Assembly (NCBI RefSeq): GCF_022482365.1
Contig: NZ_JAKVPE010000001.1
Coordinates: 1,922,001-1,986,000, forward strand
Direction of reading: 5' to 3'
Source: Limosilactobacillus sp.
Lineage (GTDB): Bacteria; Bacillota; Bacilli; Lactobacillales; Lactobacillaceae
DNA length: 64,000 bases
A program made the translations under genes and the position numbers. The notes under the pieces were generated by a model that ran no database searches, was not told the origin of the DNA, and saw only the letters and a list, made by a program, of their open reading frames with translations. Below are positions 8,310-17,016 of the stretch, one piece after another. Numbering within the stretch: position 1 is the first letter of the stretch; every line of letters begins with the position of its first letter.

Positions 8310-8341
8310 AGATTCAAGAATTCTTGAATTTGCGCCTTTTT
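8303..8341 (+). terminator. Attenuator terminator before the cystine ABC operon
   Basis: AAGGCGCA (8303-8310) and TGCGCCTT (8331-8338) form the outer stem; ATTCAAG/CTTGAAT (8312-8318/8323-8329) form the inner stem, followed by a T run. It lies between leader peptide and permease gene, hence a regulatory terminator rather than an operon end. Confidence 0.9.
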
Positions 8342-8376
8342 CTTATCCTAATTTTTTGAGGAAAGGATTATCAACT

Positions 8377-9072
8377 ATGTGGGAAACAATTCAATCATCG
8401 CTGCCCCAGCTCCTGGCGGCTGGCTTTAAGTACACGATTCCCCTTGCCATTATTTCATTTTTCTTCGGTCTCATCATCGCCCTGGTGACGGCCTTGATCC
8501 GGCTGTCGCGTCAGCGCGGTGCCTTCATGATCCTGAAGTGGATCGCCCACTTCTACGTCTGGCTCTTTCGGTCCACGCCGCTTTTGGTCCAGCTGTTCAT
8601 CGTCTTCTTTGGCCTACCATACCTGCGGATCAAAGGAGTCCTGCCCCACGGTATTAAGCTGGAACCGTTCACCGCGGGGATCATTACCTTCTCGCTGAAC
8701 ACCGGGGCCTACGCTTCTGAAACCATCCGGGCGGCGATTGCGGCCGTACCGCGGGGACAATGGGAGGCGGCCAGTTCGATCGGGATGACCCGCTGGCAGA
8801 TTCTCTGGCGCATTATCCTGCCCCAGGCACTGCGGATTGCGCTGCCGCCGCTGTCGAACAGCTTCATCAGCCTGGTGAAGGACACCTCACTGGCGGCCTC
8901 GATCACGATCATGGAGATGTTCGCGGTCAGCCAGCAGATTGCGGCGGAAAATTATCAGCCCCTGGTGATGTACACCCTGGTCGCGGCGGTTTACGCCGTC
9001 TTCACCACCGTGCTCTCGTACCTGCAGGGCTACTTGGAACGGCGCCTTGGTCAGCAGACAAAGATTGGGTAG
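8377..9072 (+). CDS. Amino acid (cystine-type) ABC transporter permease
   Basis: 231 aa from the ATG at 8377 (MWETIQSSLPQLL), with GAGGAAAGG upstream; an in-frame TTG at 8356 overlaps that RBS and is rejected. It is a His/Glu/Gln/Arg-type inner-membrane permease with about five membrane segments and the EAA loop (EAASSIGMTRWQILWRIILP, about residues 131-150) that contacts the ATPase. First gene of a three-gene permease-ATPase-binding protein operon behind the Cys attenuator, so cystine/cysteine import is the best reading. Confidence 0.92.
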   Translation: MWETIQSSLPQLLAAGFKYTIPLAIISFFFGLIIALVTALIRLSRQRGAFMILKWIAHFYVWLFRSTPLLVQLFIVFFGLPYLRIKGVLPHGIKLEPFTAGIITFSLNTGAYASETIRAAIAAVPRGQWEAASSIGMTRWQILWRIILPQALRIALPPLSNSFISLVKDTSLAASITIMEMFAVSQQIAAENYQPLVMYTLVAAVYAVFTTVLSYLQGYLERRLGQQTKIG

Positions 9073-9082
9073 GTGAAATGCA

Positions 9083-9832
9083 ATGAAAATCAGCAATGTT
9101 AACAAAACCTTTGGTGAAAAGCACGTGCTTCACGACGTCAGCCTTGACTTTCCAGCCGCCAAGACGACGGTGATCGTCGGGCCATCCGGTTCTGGAAAAT
9201 CGACCATCCTGCGCTCCCTCAACCTGTTGGAGGTGCCGGAGAGCGGCCGCTACGACTTTGATGACCTGCAACTCGACTTTGCCAAAAAGATCACCAACAA
9301 GCAAAAACTGGCCCTGCGCAAGAAGACGGGGATGGTCTTCCAAGATTACAACCTTTTCCCGAATAAGACGGTGCTGGGCAACATCATCGAGGGCCCGACC
9401 CAGGTCCTCAAGCAGAGTAAGGCGGTGGCCACTAAGACGGCCAACGAGCTGCTGGCCAAGGTGGGACTCGCCCAGTACGGGGATTCCTATCCCAACCAGC
9501 TCTCCGGTGGTCAGGCCCAGCGGGTGGCCATCGCCCGGGCCCTGGCGATGAATCCGGAATACATCCTGTTGGACGAGCCGACCTCGGCCCTCGACCCCGA
9601 ACTGGAGTTGGAGGTGCTCAAGGTCCTGCTCCAGCTGGCCCGGGAAAAGCAATCGATGGTGATCGTGACCCATAACATGATCTTTGCCCGCCACGTCGCC
9701 GACAAGATCGTCTTCCTGGAGGACGGCCACGTCCTGTTCGACGGGGCGCCGGAGCAATTCTTCGCGCCGGATAATCCCAATGAACGGATCAAGAGCTTTA
9801 TTGCATCAATGACAATGGAAAACTTAGACTAA
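9083..9832 (+). CDS. Amino acid (cystine-type) ABC transporter ATP-binding protein
   Basis: 249 aa ABC ATPase of the polar amino acid class. Walker A is GPSGSGKST (about residues 33-41), the Q-loop MVFQDYNLFPNKTV, the signature LSGGQAQR, Walker B ILLDEPTSALDPE, and the switch His in VTHNM. It starts 10 bp after the permease gene, and the binding protein follows 16 bp later. It energises uptake by the permease at 8377-9072. Confidence 0.95.
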   Translation: MKISNVNKTFGEKHVLHDVSLDFPAAKTTVIVGPSGSGKSTILRSLNLLEVPESGRYDFDDLQLDFAKKITNKQKLALRKKTGMVFQDYNLFPNKTVLGNIIEGPTQVLKQSKAVATKTANELLAKVGLAQYGDSYPNQLSGGQAQRVAIARALAMNPEYILLDEPTSALDPELELEVLKVLLQLAREKQSMVIVTHNMIFARHVADKIVFLEDGHVLFDGAPEQFFAPDNPNERIKSFIASMTMENLD

Positions 9833-9848
9833 GAGAGGTAAATAAATT

Positions 9849-10640
9849 ATGAAGTTTTGGAAGAAAGCATTATTAGTTGTCGCCGCATTAACTTTGGGAA
9901 CCGCGGGGAGCGTCACCAGCATTCACGCCGCCAGTTCCAGCGTCAATTCCGAGCTCCAGCACAAGGGCGAGTTGACGATCGGCCTGGAGGGAACCTATTC
10001 TCCATATTCTTATCGTAAGAACGGCAAACTGACCGGCTTTGAGGTCGACCTCGGCAAGGCCGTTGCCAAGAAGATGGGCTTGAAGGCCCACTTTGTACCA
10101 ACCAAATGGGATTCGTTGATTGCGGGCCTGGGCGCCGGCAAGTTTGACGTCGTGATGAACAACATTACCCAGACGCCGGAACGGGCCAAGCAGTACAACT
10201 TCTCAACGCCTTACATTCGCTCCCACTTCGCCCTGATCGTGCCGAAGAGCAGCAAGATCACTAACCTGAAGCAGATCTCCGGAAAGAAGATCGTTGCCGG
10301 GACCGGGACTAACAACGCCACCGTGGTGAAGAAGCACAAGGGGAAGCTGGTGGCTAACAGCGACTTTGCCAGCGCCCTTGACATGGTTCGCCAGGGTCGG
10401 GCAGCCGGGACCGTCAACTCACGGGAAGCCTGGTATGCCTACACTAAGCAGCATGCCACCAAGGGCTTGAAGATGATCGACGTTTCGAGCGAGCAAAAGC
10501 CAGCCAAGATTTCCGCCCTCTTTAATAAGAAGGATCCGGCAATCCAGAAGTCCTATAACCAGGCCCTCCAACAGCTGCAAAAGGATGGCACCGTCAAGAA
10601 GCTTTCCCAGAAGTACTTTGGGGCCGACATCACGAAGTAA
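9849..10640 (+). CDS. Cystine-type ABC transporter substrate-binding protein
   Basis: 263 aa, family 3 solute-binding protein. A secretory signal (MKFWKKALLVVAALTLGT...) ends near IHA-AS; no lipobox Cys is visible. The mature part has GTYSPYSYRKNGKLTGFEVD and TKWDSLIAGL, close to the FliY/TcyA/CyuC cystine binders of E. coli and lactobacilli as I recall them. Seen together with the Cys-codon attenuator, this supports cystine as substrate. With no lipid anchor it may be held at the surface by charge, as proposed for BspA-like proteins of this group. A strong terminator follows. Confidence 0.9.
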   Translation: MKFWKKALLVVAALTLGTAGSVTSIHAASSSVNSELQHKGELTIGLEGTYSPYSYRKNGKLTGFEVDLGKAVAKKMGLKAHFVPTKWDSLIAGLGAGKFDVVMNNITQTPERAKQYNFSTPYIRSHFALIVPKSSKITNLKQISGKKIVAGTGTNNATVVKKHKGKLVANSDFASALDMVRQGRAAGTVNSREAWYAYTKQHATKGLKMIDVSSEQKPAKISALFNKKDPAIQKSYNQALQQLQKDGTVKKLSQKYFGADITK

Positions 10641-10648
10641 TTAGAATA

Positions 10649-10688
10649 CCGTTTGGTGAAACATTGTCGTTCACCAAACGGCTTTTTT
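10649..10688 (+). terminator. Terminator of the cystine ABC operon
   Basis: CCGTTTGGTGAA (10649-10660) and TTCACCAAACGG (10670-10681), perfect 12-bp stem followed by six T. Confidence 0.93.
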
Positions 10689-10716
10689 AACTGCTACCTG
10701 GTGAAAAGTGCACAGA

Positions 10717-10745
10717 TTGCACAAAATGTGCCACTTATTGTGCAA
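10717..10745. promoter_or_regulatory. Inverted repeat upstream of the P-type ATPase gene
   Basis: TTGCACA (10717-10723) and TGTGCAA (10739-10745), 15 bp apart, about 60 bp before the start codon and just upstream of a plausible -10 (TAGAAT, 10773-10778). It could be an operator for an ion-responsive regulator; the regulator is not in this window as far as I can tell. Confidence 0.4.
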
Positions 10746-10804
10746 ATGTTAACCATCTTTCCCAATCGGCGTTAGAATAACCCTAAAGTGGGAGATGGTG
10801 ACAA

Positions 10805-13609
10805 ATGGCTGACGAAGACAAGAAAAACAGCCAAAATGATCAGACCATCGAAATAGCCCGGCTCCAACCCGCCGAAATTTATCAGCGGCTCGCCAGTCGT
10901 GACCAGGGTTTGACCACTGCGGAAGTTGAAAAACGACAAAAACAATTTGGCAAAAATATTTTGGAAAAGAAGAGCGGCGAATCCCTCTTCACTAAGTTTA
11001 TTAAGAACTTTACGGGACTGATGGCCATCATGCTGTGGGCAGCCGGTTTAATCGCCTTCGTGGCCCAGCTGACGGAACTGGGGATTGCAATCTGGTTGGT
11101 TAACATCATTAACGGCTGCTTTAGCTTCTGGCAGGAATACCAGGCGGGCAAGGCCACCGATGCCCTGCAGAACATGCTGCCGGCCCACAGTCGGGTCATT
11201 CGTGACGGCAAGGAGATCAAGATTCTGTCGGCCGACCTGGTACCCGGCGACGTGGTGAAGCTGGAGGAGGGCGATGACGTCCCGGCCGATATCCGGCTGA
11301 TTGCTTCGACGGACGTGGCCGTGGACCAGTCCTCTTTGACCGGGGAGGTAACGCCGGTGCATAAGCAGAGCGGTGCCGTGAAGGCCAAGGCTGATACCAA
11401 TCACTTCGACCTGGACAACATTGTCTTCTCTGGGACCTCGATGATGAAGGGCAACGCCACCGGGGTAGTGGTCAAGACCGGGATGCAGACTGATTTCGGC
11501 CAAATCGCTGCCCTGACGCAAAACGTGCAGGAAGACCTGAGCCCGCTCCAACGGGAACTCAACACCCTGACTAAGCAGATCACCGTCCTGGCTGTCAGCA
11601 TCGGGGTGGTCTTCTTTGTGGTGGCCATCTACTTCGTTCACTATCCGCTGGTAAAGTCCTTTGTCTTTGCCCTGGGGATGATCGTAGCCTTTATTCCAGA
11701 AGGCCTGGAACCGACCGTCACTCTGTCCTTGGCCGGAGCGGTTCAACGGATGGCTCGGCATAACGCCCTGGTCAAGCGGCTTTCCAGTGTGGAGACGCTG
11801 GGTAGTGCGTCGGTGATCTGTTCAGATAAGACCGGGACACTGACTAAAAATGAAATGACGGTCCAGCACCTGTGGACGCCGGAGCGTGACTACACGGTAA
11901 CCGGCGAGGGCTATGACGCTCACGGTAGCATCATGGCTGGACCAACCGACCAAACCTATCGCGATAACGAGAGCTTGAAGGAACTGCTGCTGGGCGGGGG
12001 CTTTGCCGACGATGCGCGGATCGTCGCCCCAACCAAGGACCACCCGCGCTACCAGATTCTCGGTGACCCCACCGAGGCCTGCCTCGAGGTGGTAGCACGC
12101 AAGGGTGGCGTTGCCGTTGAAAAAGAACAAGCGGCCACGCCCCGGATCAAGGAGCTGCCCTTTGACTCCGAACGGAAGATGATGACCGTCATCTTAAAGG
12201 ACAAGGGAACGCACCGCTTTGACGTTTACACGAAGGGTGCCCCTAACTGCGTGATCGAAAAGTGTACCACCTATCTAAATCAGGGAAAGATTGTCCCCTT
12301 GACCGCCGAATTAAAGAAGCAGGTGATGGGCGCCAACGACGGTTATGCCAAGCATGGCCTGCGGGTGCTGGCGGTTGCCGGGCGAATCCTGCCCGACGCA
12401 TTGCGCCAAAACCTGGACGCGGCCACGATTGCTGCCGTTGAACAAGGGTTGACCTTCATCGGGCTCTCGGTCATGATGGACACACCGCGTTCGGAGGTCA
12501 TGAAAGCGGCCACCGAGTGTCGGAATGCCCACATTAAGATCATCATGGTCACCGGGGATTATAGCCTGACGGCGAAGAGCATCGCCCGGCAGATTGGCCT
12601 GACCGATCCTGACAAGCCCCTGGTGGCGGTAACGGGTGAGCAGCTGAAGACGATGTCCGACGATGAATTGCGCCAGGTTCTGTCCGGTGAGGTTGTCTTT
12701 GCCCGGATGGCACCGGAGCAGAAGTACCGGATCGTCGATATGCTTCAGCAAATGGGCAAGACCGTCGCGGTAACTGGCGACGGGGTCAACGACGCACCGG
12801 CACTCAAGAAGGCGGACATCGGGGTCGCCATGGGGGAGACCGGGACCGACGTTGCCAAGGAAGCGGCGGACATGATCCTGACCGACGACAACTTTTCCTC
12901 GATTGTGACCGCCATTCGTGAAGGGCGGGGCGTCTACGCCAACATCCGCAAGTTCCTGCTCTACATCCTTAACTCCAACATGCCCGAGGCCATCCCATCG
13001 GTCTTCTTCCTGCTCTCCGGCGGGCGAATTCCCCTGGCACTGACGGTGATGGAAATCCTGTTTATCGACCTGGGGACAGACATGCTGCCGGCACTAGGCC
13101 TGGGACGGGAAAATCCGGAGCCGGGGACGATGCATCAGCCACCGCGCTCTCGCCACAGTCACCTGATCAACCGGGCATTGCTGGGGAAGGCGTTTGGCTG
13201 GTACGGGCTCTGGTCGTCAATTATTGCGATGGGCGGTTTCTTCATGGCCAACTACCTGCACGGTCACGTCTATCCGGATCTGCCGGCCACTGGCTTTGAC
13301 TACCGGCAGGCGACGACCCTGGCACTCGGCTTGATCATCTTTTGTCAGGTCGCCAATGTCTTGAACATCCGTTACCAATTCGGGACGATGTTTAACCGGC
13401 ACTTCCTGACCAATTCGATGATCTTCATTGGGATCGCCTTTGAAATTGTCCTCCTGATCTGCGTCAGCTACGTTCCGCTCCTGCAGGACGTCTTCGGAAC
13501 CGAAGCACTGTACCGGCAGGACTGGCTGATGCTGGTCTGCGTACCGCTGCCATTAATCTTGATTGACGAGCTGCGGCGGTGGGTGATCCGGCGGCACAGA
13601 AGCCTGTAA
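10805..13609 (+). CDS. P-type cation-translocating ATPase (type II)
   Basis: 934 aa. It has an N-terminal cation-ATPase domain (LTTAEVEKRQKQFGKN), the actuator loop SSLTGEVTPV, the phosphorylation site CSDKTGTLTKNE (about residues 339-350), the nucleotide-binding KGAPNCVIEKC, the hinge TGDGVNDAPALKKADIGVAM and the C-terminal cation ATPase membrane domain. The membrane site IPEGLEPTVTLSLA resembles Ca2+/Na+,K+-type (P2) pumps rather than heavy-metal P1B pumps, and there are no N-terminal CxxC metal sites. The transported ion (Ca2+, Na+, K+ or Mg2+) cannot be fixed. Monocistronic; RBS GGGAGATGG. Confidence 0.92.
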   Translation: MADEDKKNSQNDQTIEIARLQPAEIYQRLASRDQGLTTAEVEKRQKQFGKNILEKKSGESLFTKFIKNFTGLMAIMLWAAGLIAFVAQLTELGIAIWLVNIINGCFSFWQEYQAGKATDALQNMLPAHSRVIRDGKEIKILSADLVPGDVVKLEEGDDVPADIRLIASTDVAVDQSSLTGEVTPVHKQSGAVKAKADTNHFDLDNIVFSGTSMMKGNATGVVVKTGMQTDFGQIAALTQNVQEDLSPLQRELNTLTKQITVLAVSIGVVFFVVAIYFVHYPLVKSFVFALGMIVAFIPEGLEPTVTLSLAGAVQRMARHNALVKRLSSVETLGSASVICSDKTGTLTKNEMTVQHLWTPERDYTVTGEGYDAHGSIMAGPTDQTYRDNESLKELLLGGGFADDARIVAPTKDHPRYQILGDPTEACLEVVARKGGVAVEKEQAATPRIKELPFDSERKMMTVILKDKGTHRFDVYTKGAPNCVIEKCTTYLNQGKIVPLTAELKKQVMGANDGYAKHGLRVLAVAGRILPDALRQNLDAATIAAVEQGLTFIGLSVMMDTPRSEVMKAATECRNAHIKIIMVTGDYSLTAKSIARQIGLTDPDKPLVAVTGEQLKTMSDDELRQVLSGEVVFARMAPEQKYRIVDMLQQMGKTVAVTGDGVNDAPALKKADIGVAMGETGTDVAKEAADMILTDDNFSSIVTAIREGRGVYANIRKFLLYILNSNMPEAIPSVFFLLSGGRIPLALTVMEILFIDLGTDMLPALGLGRENPEPGTMHQPPRSRHSHLINRALLGKAFGWYGLWSSIIAMGGFFMANYLHGHVYPDLPATGFDYRQATTLALGLIIFCQVANVLNIRYQFGTMFNRHFLTNSMIFIGIAFEIVLLICVSYVPLLQDVFGTEALYRQDWLMLVCVPLPLILIDELRRWVIRRHRSL

Positions 13610-13688
13610 TCATATTAAAGATAAAAATTCAAAAAAATGTTTGCAACTCCGGCGGGGCATGCTATAATAATTATCGTTGATTTGTTAT

Positions 13689-13761
13689 TCCGGCATAGCT
13701 CAGTTGGTAGAGCACCTGACTGTTAATCAGGTTGTCGTCAGTTCGAGTCTGACTGCCGGAG
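13689..13761 (+). tRNA. tRNA-Asn (GTT)
   Basis: Acceptor TCCGGCA/TGCCGGA, D-arm AGCTCAGTTGGTAGAGC, anticodon loop CTGTTAA with GTT, T-arm GTTCGAGTC; discriminator G; CCA not encoded. A TATAAT box lies upstream near 13663. Confidence 0.97.
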
Positions 13762-13768
13762 CTTTCCA

Positions 13769-13800
13769 GAGCGGTTGATGTTTTCATCAGCCGTTTTTTT
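13769..13800 (+). terminator. Terminator after tRNA-Asn
   Basis: GCGGTTGATG/CATCAGCCGT imperfect stem with a TTTT loop and eight T. Confidence 0.7.
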
Positions 13801-13825
13801 TATTTTCACAATGGAGGATTCAAGA

Positions 13826-14120
13826 ATGGACATCGTATATTTGCTCTTATGTCTGGTATTCATGGTGGTTGGCCTGCAATTGCTGCGGGGTAAGTGGCTG
13901 AAAATCCTGGTGGGCCATCGTGCTGCCACTGCTGATCAAGTTAAGCGCGGGGATGGCACTGGCGCCAGGGGCGATTGCCTTGGGGCTGAGCATGTTTTTC
14001 TTCGGCTTCTTTGACAGTCATTACTGGGCAAACATCGGGAACGTCATCTTTGTGCTATCGATTGCCTACCTGATCGTGATTGACGTCTGGTTAATCAGCC
14101 GTGAGCGGCAGGGACGGTAG
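13826..14120 (+). pseudogene. Small membrane protein with apparent frameshift (DUF3784-like)
   Basis: An ATG at 13826 has a good RBS (GGAGGATT). The frame encodes one membrane segment (VYLLLCLVFMVVGLQLL), then GKWLKILVGHRAATADQ, then turns into unlikely sequence and runs on to about 14014. The adjacent frame, readable from about 13920 (GTG) to TAG 14120, encodes two more good membrane segments (ALAPGAIALGLSMFFFGFF and IGNVIFVLSIAYLIVI). Joining them near 13935-13950 gives a roughly 98-aa three-segment protein resembling short DUF3784-type membrane proteins. Options are a real inactivating frameshift, a sequencing error, or two separate genes. No function is predicted. Confidence 0.55.
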
Positions 14121-14253
14121 GGCGGTTCATATTGTGTCGTCGAAAGGGTTTCCAGTCTTAAGATCATTAAAGCCGTCTGCTGGCCTTCCTAAATATTTTT
14201 AAGCGAAATGCAACAAAATGCCGGTATTCTCTCATCAAAAACTTATTTTTCCA

Positions 14254-14282
14254 TTGACTAATTTAGAGGACGGGTCTAAAAT
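14254..14282 (+). promoter_or_regulatory. Promoter of dtpT
   Basis: TTGACT (14254-14259), 17-bp spacer, TAAAAT (14277-14282), about 100 bp before the start codon. Confidence 0.7.
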
Positions 14283-14380
14283 AGTTACATTGTTACAAGA
14301 AAGTTAGATTTTTCTAATATTTGGAATGAGTATTCTGAATGATTAAGCTGACTTTGCAATAATTGGAGGAATATAACTCG

Positions 14381-15880
14381 ATGAGTAAGCAAAAAGATAT
14401 TGATACCGCGTTCTTCGGGCAACCGCGTGGTTTATCTACGCTGTTCTTCACTGAAATGTGGGAACGGTTTAGTTACTACGGAATGCGGGCAATCCTGTTA
14501 TTCTACATGTACTACGCCGTTTCCAAGGGTGGTTTAGGGATGAACCAAACCACCGCCGCATCGATCATGTCCATCTATGGATCCTTGGTTTATCTGTCCG
14601 GGGTTGTCGGTGGGTGGCTGTCTGACCGGGTCTGGGGCCCACGGCGGACCGTCTTTATCGGTGGTGTCCTGATCATGTTCGGGCACATCGCCCTGTCATT
14701 GCCGTTTGGCGTTGGTGCCCTCTACGTTTCGATCGCCCTGATCGTTATCGGGACCGGGCTGCTGAAGCCAAACGTTTCCGAAATGGTTGGTGGCCTTTAC
14801 TCTGAAAACGACCGGCGCCGGGATTCCGGTTTTAGTATGTTTGTCTTCGGGATCAACTTGGGGGCTGCCGTTGCACCATGGGCTGTTCCGTGGGCTGCTA
14901 ACGGTTTTGGCCTCAACCTCTTCCATGGCGAAATGAACTTCCACGCCGGGTTCTCCCTGGCCGCCATCGGGATGTTCTTTGGCCTGATCCAATACGCGAT
15001 CGGTGGACGGAAGTACCTGTCCAAGGACAGCCTCTACCCGGATGACCCGATCGACCGGGAAAGTCTTCGTCCAGTCCTGATTTGGAGTCTGGTTGGGATC
15101 GTTGCCTTAGCGATTGTCCTGGGCCTGCTCGCTGCCATGGGTCAGCTGAACGTCAACAACATCATCACGATCATCACGATCATTGCGATTGCACTGCCAA
15201 TCTACTACTTCATCATGATGCTGAACTCCAAGAAGGTTACCAAGGAAGAGCACTCACGGGTGCTGGCCTACATTCCGCTCTTTATCGCGGCCGTAATCTT
15301 CTGGGCAATTGAAGAATCTGGTTCAGTTGTTCTGGCCCTCTTCGCCGAACAACGGACCATCTTGCACATCGGTGGCTGGCACTTCGCCGCTGCCAACTTC
15401 CAGACCTTGAACCCACTGTTCATCATGATCCTGACGCCGGTCTTTGTTACCCTTTGGGATCACTGGAAGAACCAGCCAAGTGCCCCTGGTAAATTTGCTG
15501 CCGGGCTGGTCTTCGCCGGTCTGTCATACGCCTTCATGGCACTGCCTGCATTGATTCACGGGACGACCGCTGGACGGGTTAGCCCATTCTGGCTGGTTGG
15601 TTCCTGGTTCATCGTTGAAATTGGTGAAATGTTGATCTCACCAATCGGTCTGGCCGTTACGACCCGGCTGGCACCAAAGGCCTTTAAGTCCCAGATGATG
15701 AGTATGTGGTTCCTGGCCGATGCCGCTGCCCAGGCGGTCAACGCCCAGATCGTTAAGTTCTACTCATCAGCAACTGAAGTGCCATACTTCCTGACGATCG
15801 GTCTGGTAAGTATTGCCTTCGGGATCATCCTGATGTTCTTCGTCAAGCGGATTCACGCTTTGATGGGCGGGGTGGACTAA
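14381..15880 (+). CDS. dtpT: Di-/tripeptide:proton symporter (POT/PTR family)
   Basis: 499 aa from the ATG at 14381, RBS GGAGGAA. Contains FTEMWERFSYYGMRAILLFY, the ExxER(F/W) proton-coupling motif of POT transporters in TM1, and GINLGAAVAPW in TM5, close to the FYxxINxG signature. About 12-14 membrane segments, the usual length. It imports di- and tripeptides with H+, feeding an amino-acid-auxotrophic lactic acid bacterium. Monocistronic between its own promoter and terminator. Confidence 0.93.
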   Translation: MSKQKDIDTAFFGQPRGLSTLFFTEMWERFSYYGMRAILLFYMYYAVSKGGLGMNQTTAASIMSIYGSLVYLSGVVGGWLSDRVWGPRRTVFIGGVLIMFGHIALSLPFGVGALYVSIALIVIGTGLLKPNVSEMVGGLYSENDRRRDSGFSMFVFGINLGAAVAPWAVPWAANGFGLNLFHGEMNFHAGFSLAAIGMFFGLIQYAIGGRKYLSKDSLYPDDPIDRESLRPVLIWSLVGIVALAIVLGLLAAMGQLNVNNIITIITIIAIALPIYYFIMMLNSKKVTKEEHSRVLAYIPLFIAAVIFWAIEESGSVVLALFAEQRTILHIGGWHFAAANFQTLNPLFIMILTPVFVTLWDHWKNQPSAPGKFAAGLVFAGLSYAFMALPALIHGTTAGRVSPFWLVGSWFIVEIGEMLISPIGLAVTTRLAPKAFKSQMMSMWFLADAAAQAVNAQIVKFYSSATEVPYFLTIGLVSIAFGIILMFFVKRIHALMGGVD

Positions 15881-15914
15881 AACCCTTTGAGAAAATTCAT
15901 TTGATTACAGCTAA

Positions 15915-15947
15915 AATTGCCGTCTTGCGGGACGGCAATTTTTTTGT
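15915..15947 (+). terminator. Terminator of dtpT
   Basis: AATTGCCGTC (15915-15924) and GACGGCAATT (15931-15940), perfect stem plus seven T. Confidence 0.92.
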
Positions 15948-16036
15948 TTAAAAAGTTCTTGCATTTAGTTCGGAAATTCGGTATTATAATAAACGTTGAT
16001 TAGTTACTGATCAGTAATTAATCCTCTCAACCTTTT

Positions 16037-16119
16037 GGGGGAGTAGCGAAGTCTGGTTAAACGCGACGGTCTGTAAAACCGTTCCTTCGGGTTCGGTGGT
16101 TCGAATCCACTCTCCCCCA
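16037..16119 (+). tRNA. tRNA-Tyr (GTA)
   Basis: Acceptor GGGGGAG/CTCCCCC, anticodon GTA in CTGTAAA, long variable arm (class II, CCTTCGGGTTCGG), T-arm GGTTCGAATCC. CCA not encoded. Confidence 0.96.
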
Positions 16120-16128
16120 TTTTATTAT

Positions 16129-16200
16129 TGGGCTATAGCCAAGCGGTAAGGCAACGGTTTTTGGTACCGTCATGCGCTGGTTCGAATCCAGCTAGCCCAA
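16129..16200 (+). tRNA. tRNA-Gln (TTG)
   Basis: Acceptor TGGGCTA/TAGCCCA, D-arm AGCCAAGCGGTAAGGC, anticodon TTG in TTTTGGT, T-arm GGTTCGAATCC. It lies 9 nt behind tRNA-Tyr, so the two are likely cotranscribed. Confidence 0.96.
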
Positions 16201-16209
16201 CTGTACTAA

Positions 16210-16242
16210 GGTCGGCGACTGATATCGGTTGCCGGCTTTTTC
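16210..16242 (+). terminator. Terminator after tRNA-Tyr/tRNA-Gln
   Basis: GGTCGGCGAC...GGTTGCCGGC imperfect stem followed by TTTTTC. Confidence 0.75.
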
Positions 16243-16265
16243 TTTAGCCAAAAGAGGGGGACAAT

Positions 16266-16910
16266 ATGCCGAAGCAGGGACACTTTGCCAAGTCAACGCG
16301 AATCAAACAGCTGAATAATTTTAAGGTCAAAAAACATTTCCCGGGAAATACCATTCCCGACTCTCAGCTGACGGACTTTTTAGTGGCCCGCTTTGCCCTG
16401 ACCGCCAAGAAGCGGGTTCCGCGGGACTCTCAGGAGGCCGTCCAACGCTTCTTGATCGAATTAGCCGATCAGCTGCTGGCTTATCACGGCAAGCTCAGCG
16501 ACCTGGTGCCCGTCCTGCTACAGGACATTAACCACCGGGCGCCCTGGCAGTTTTACATGCAGCTGCTGCCGGAATGGGATCTCTTGCAGGATTTTTTGAA
16601 AAAGGAAGTCCCAGCGGTGCCACTGCGGCAGCGCTGCTATTTGACGGGGTTACTGACCAAGGAGGAGGTTAGCTTGGTGGTGGCGCAGCTCTTAGCCGAC
16701 AAGGCCAGCGCCATTACCTTCCTAAAGCAGCCAAATGCGCCGGCCGCCCTGCGCCAACAGACTGCCAAAATGCTGCTGGCCACGATTTATCACGACAGTC
16801 AAATCGACTGGAGCAAGGTGCGGGCACTCTTGGCGCCGTTCCCATTTCAGGTTGATCCGAACCTGGATGCGGGGACGAAGGAGTGGCTGACGGCCCTCAG
16901 CCGGCAATAG
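16266..16910 (+). CDS. Hypothetical protein, 214 aa
   Basis: Good RBS (AGAGGGGG) before the ATG. The product is soluble and probably cytosolic: no signal peptide or membrane segment, basic N-terminus (MPKQGHFAKSTRIKQLNNFK), then a Leu-rich, mostly helical body with repeated LL pairs (e.g. FLIELADQLLAYHGKLSDLV, RQRCYLTGLLTKEEVSLVVA). I do not recognise the family. It stands alone between the tRNA terminator and the promoter of the next MFS gene. No function is proposed. Confidence 0.75.
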   Translation: MPKQGHFAKSTRIKQLNNFKVKKHFPGNTIPDSQLTDFLVARFALTAKKRVPRDSQEAVQRFLIELADQLLAYHGKLSDLVPVLLQDINHRAPWQFYMQLLPEWDLLQDFLKKEVPAVPLRQRCYLTGLLTKEEVSLVVAQLLADKASAITFLKQPNAPAALRQQTAKMLLATIYHDSQIDWSKVRALLAPFPFQVDPNLDAGTKEWLTALSRQ

Positions 16911-16942
16911 GATTTAACCATGAAAAATATTTTGATCTTTGG

Positions 16943-17016
16943 TATAATCAAATCAACATCAAAAGAACAACTTTAGGGTGCTGTGGTGGAGCTTTAATCA
17001 CCATAGCGCTTTTTAT
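16943..17016 (+). promoter_or_regulatory. Extended -10 promoter and leader terminator before MFS gene
   Basis: An extended -10 (TGGTATAAT, TATAAT at 16943-16948) is followed within about 35 nt by a hairpin (GTGCTGTGGTG near 16979 with CACCATAGCGC, ending at 17010) and a T-rich tail. The MFS start codon lies only about 30 nt further. A terminator in a 5' leader suggests attenuation of the exporter; no ligand or convincing leader peptide is visible. Confidence 0.5.
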
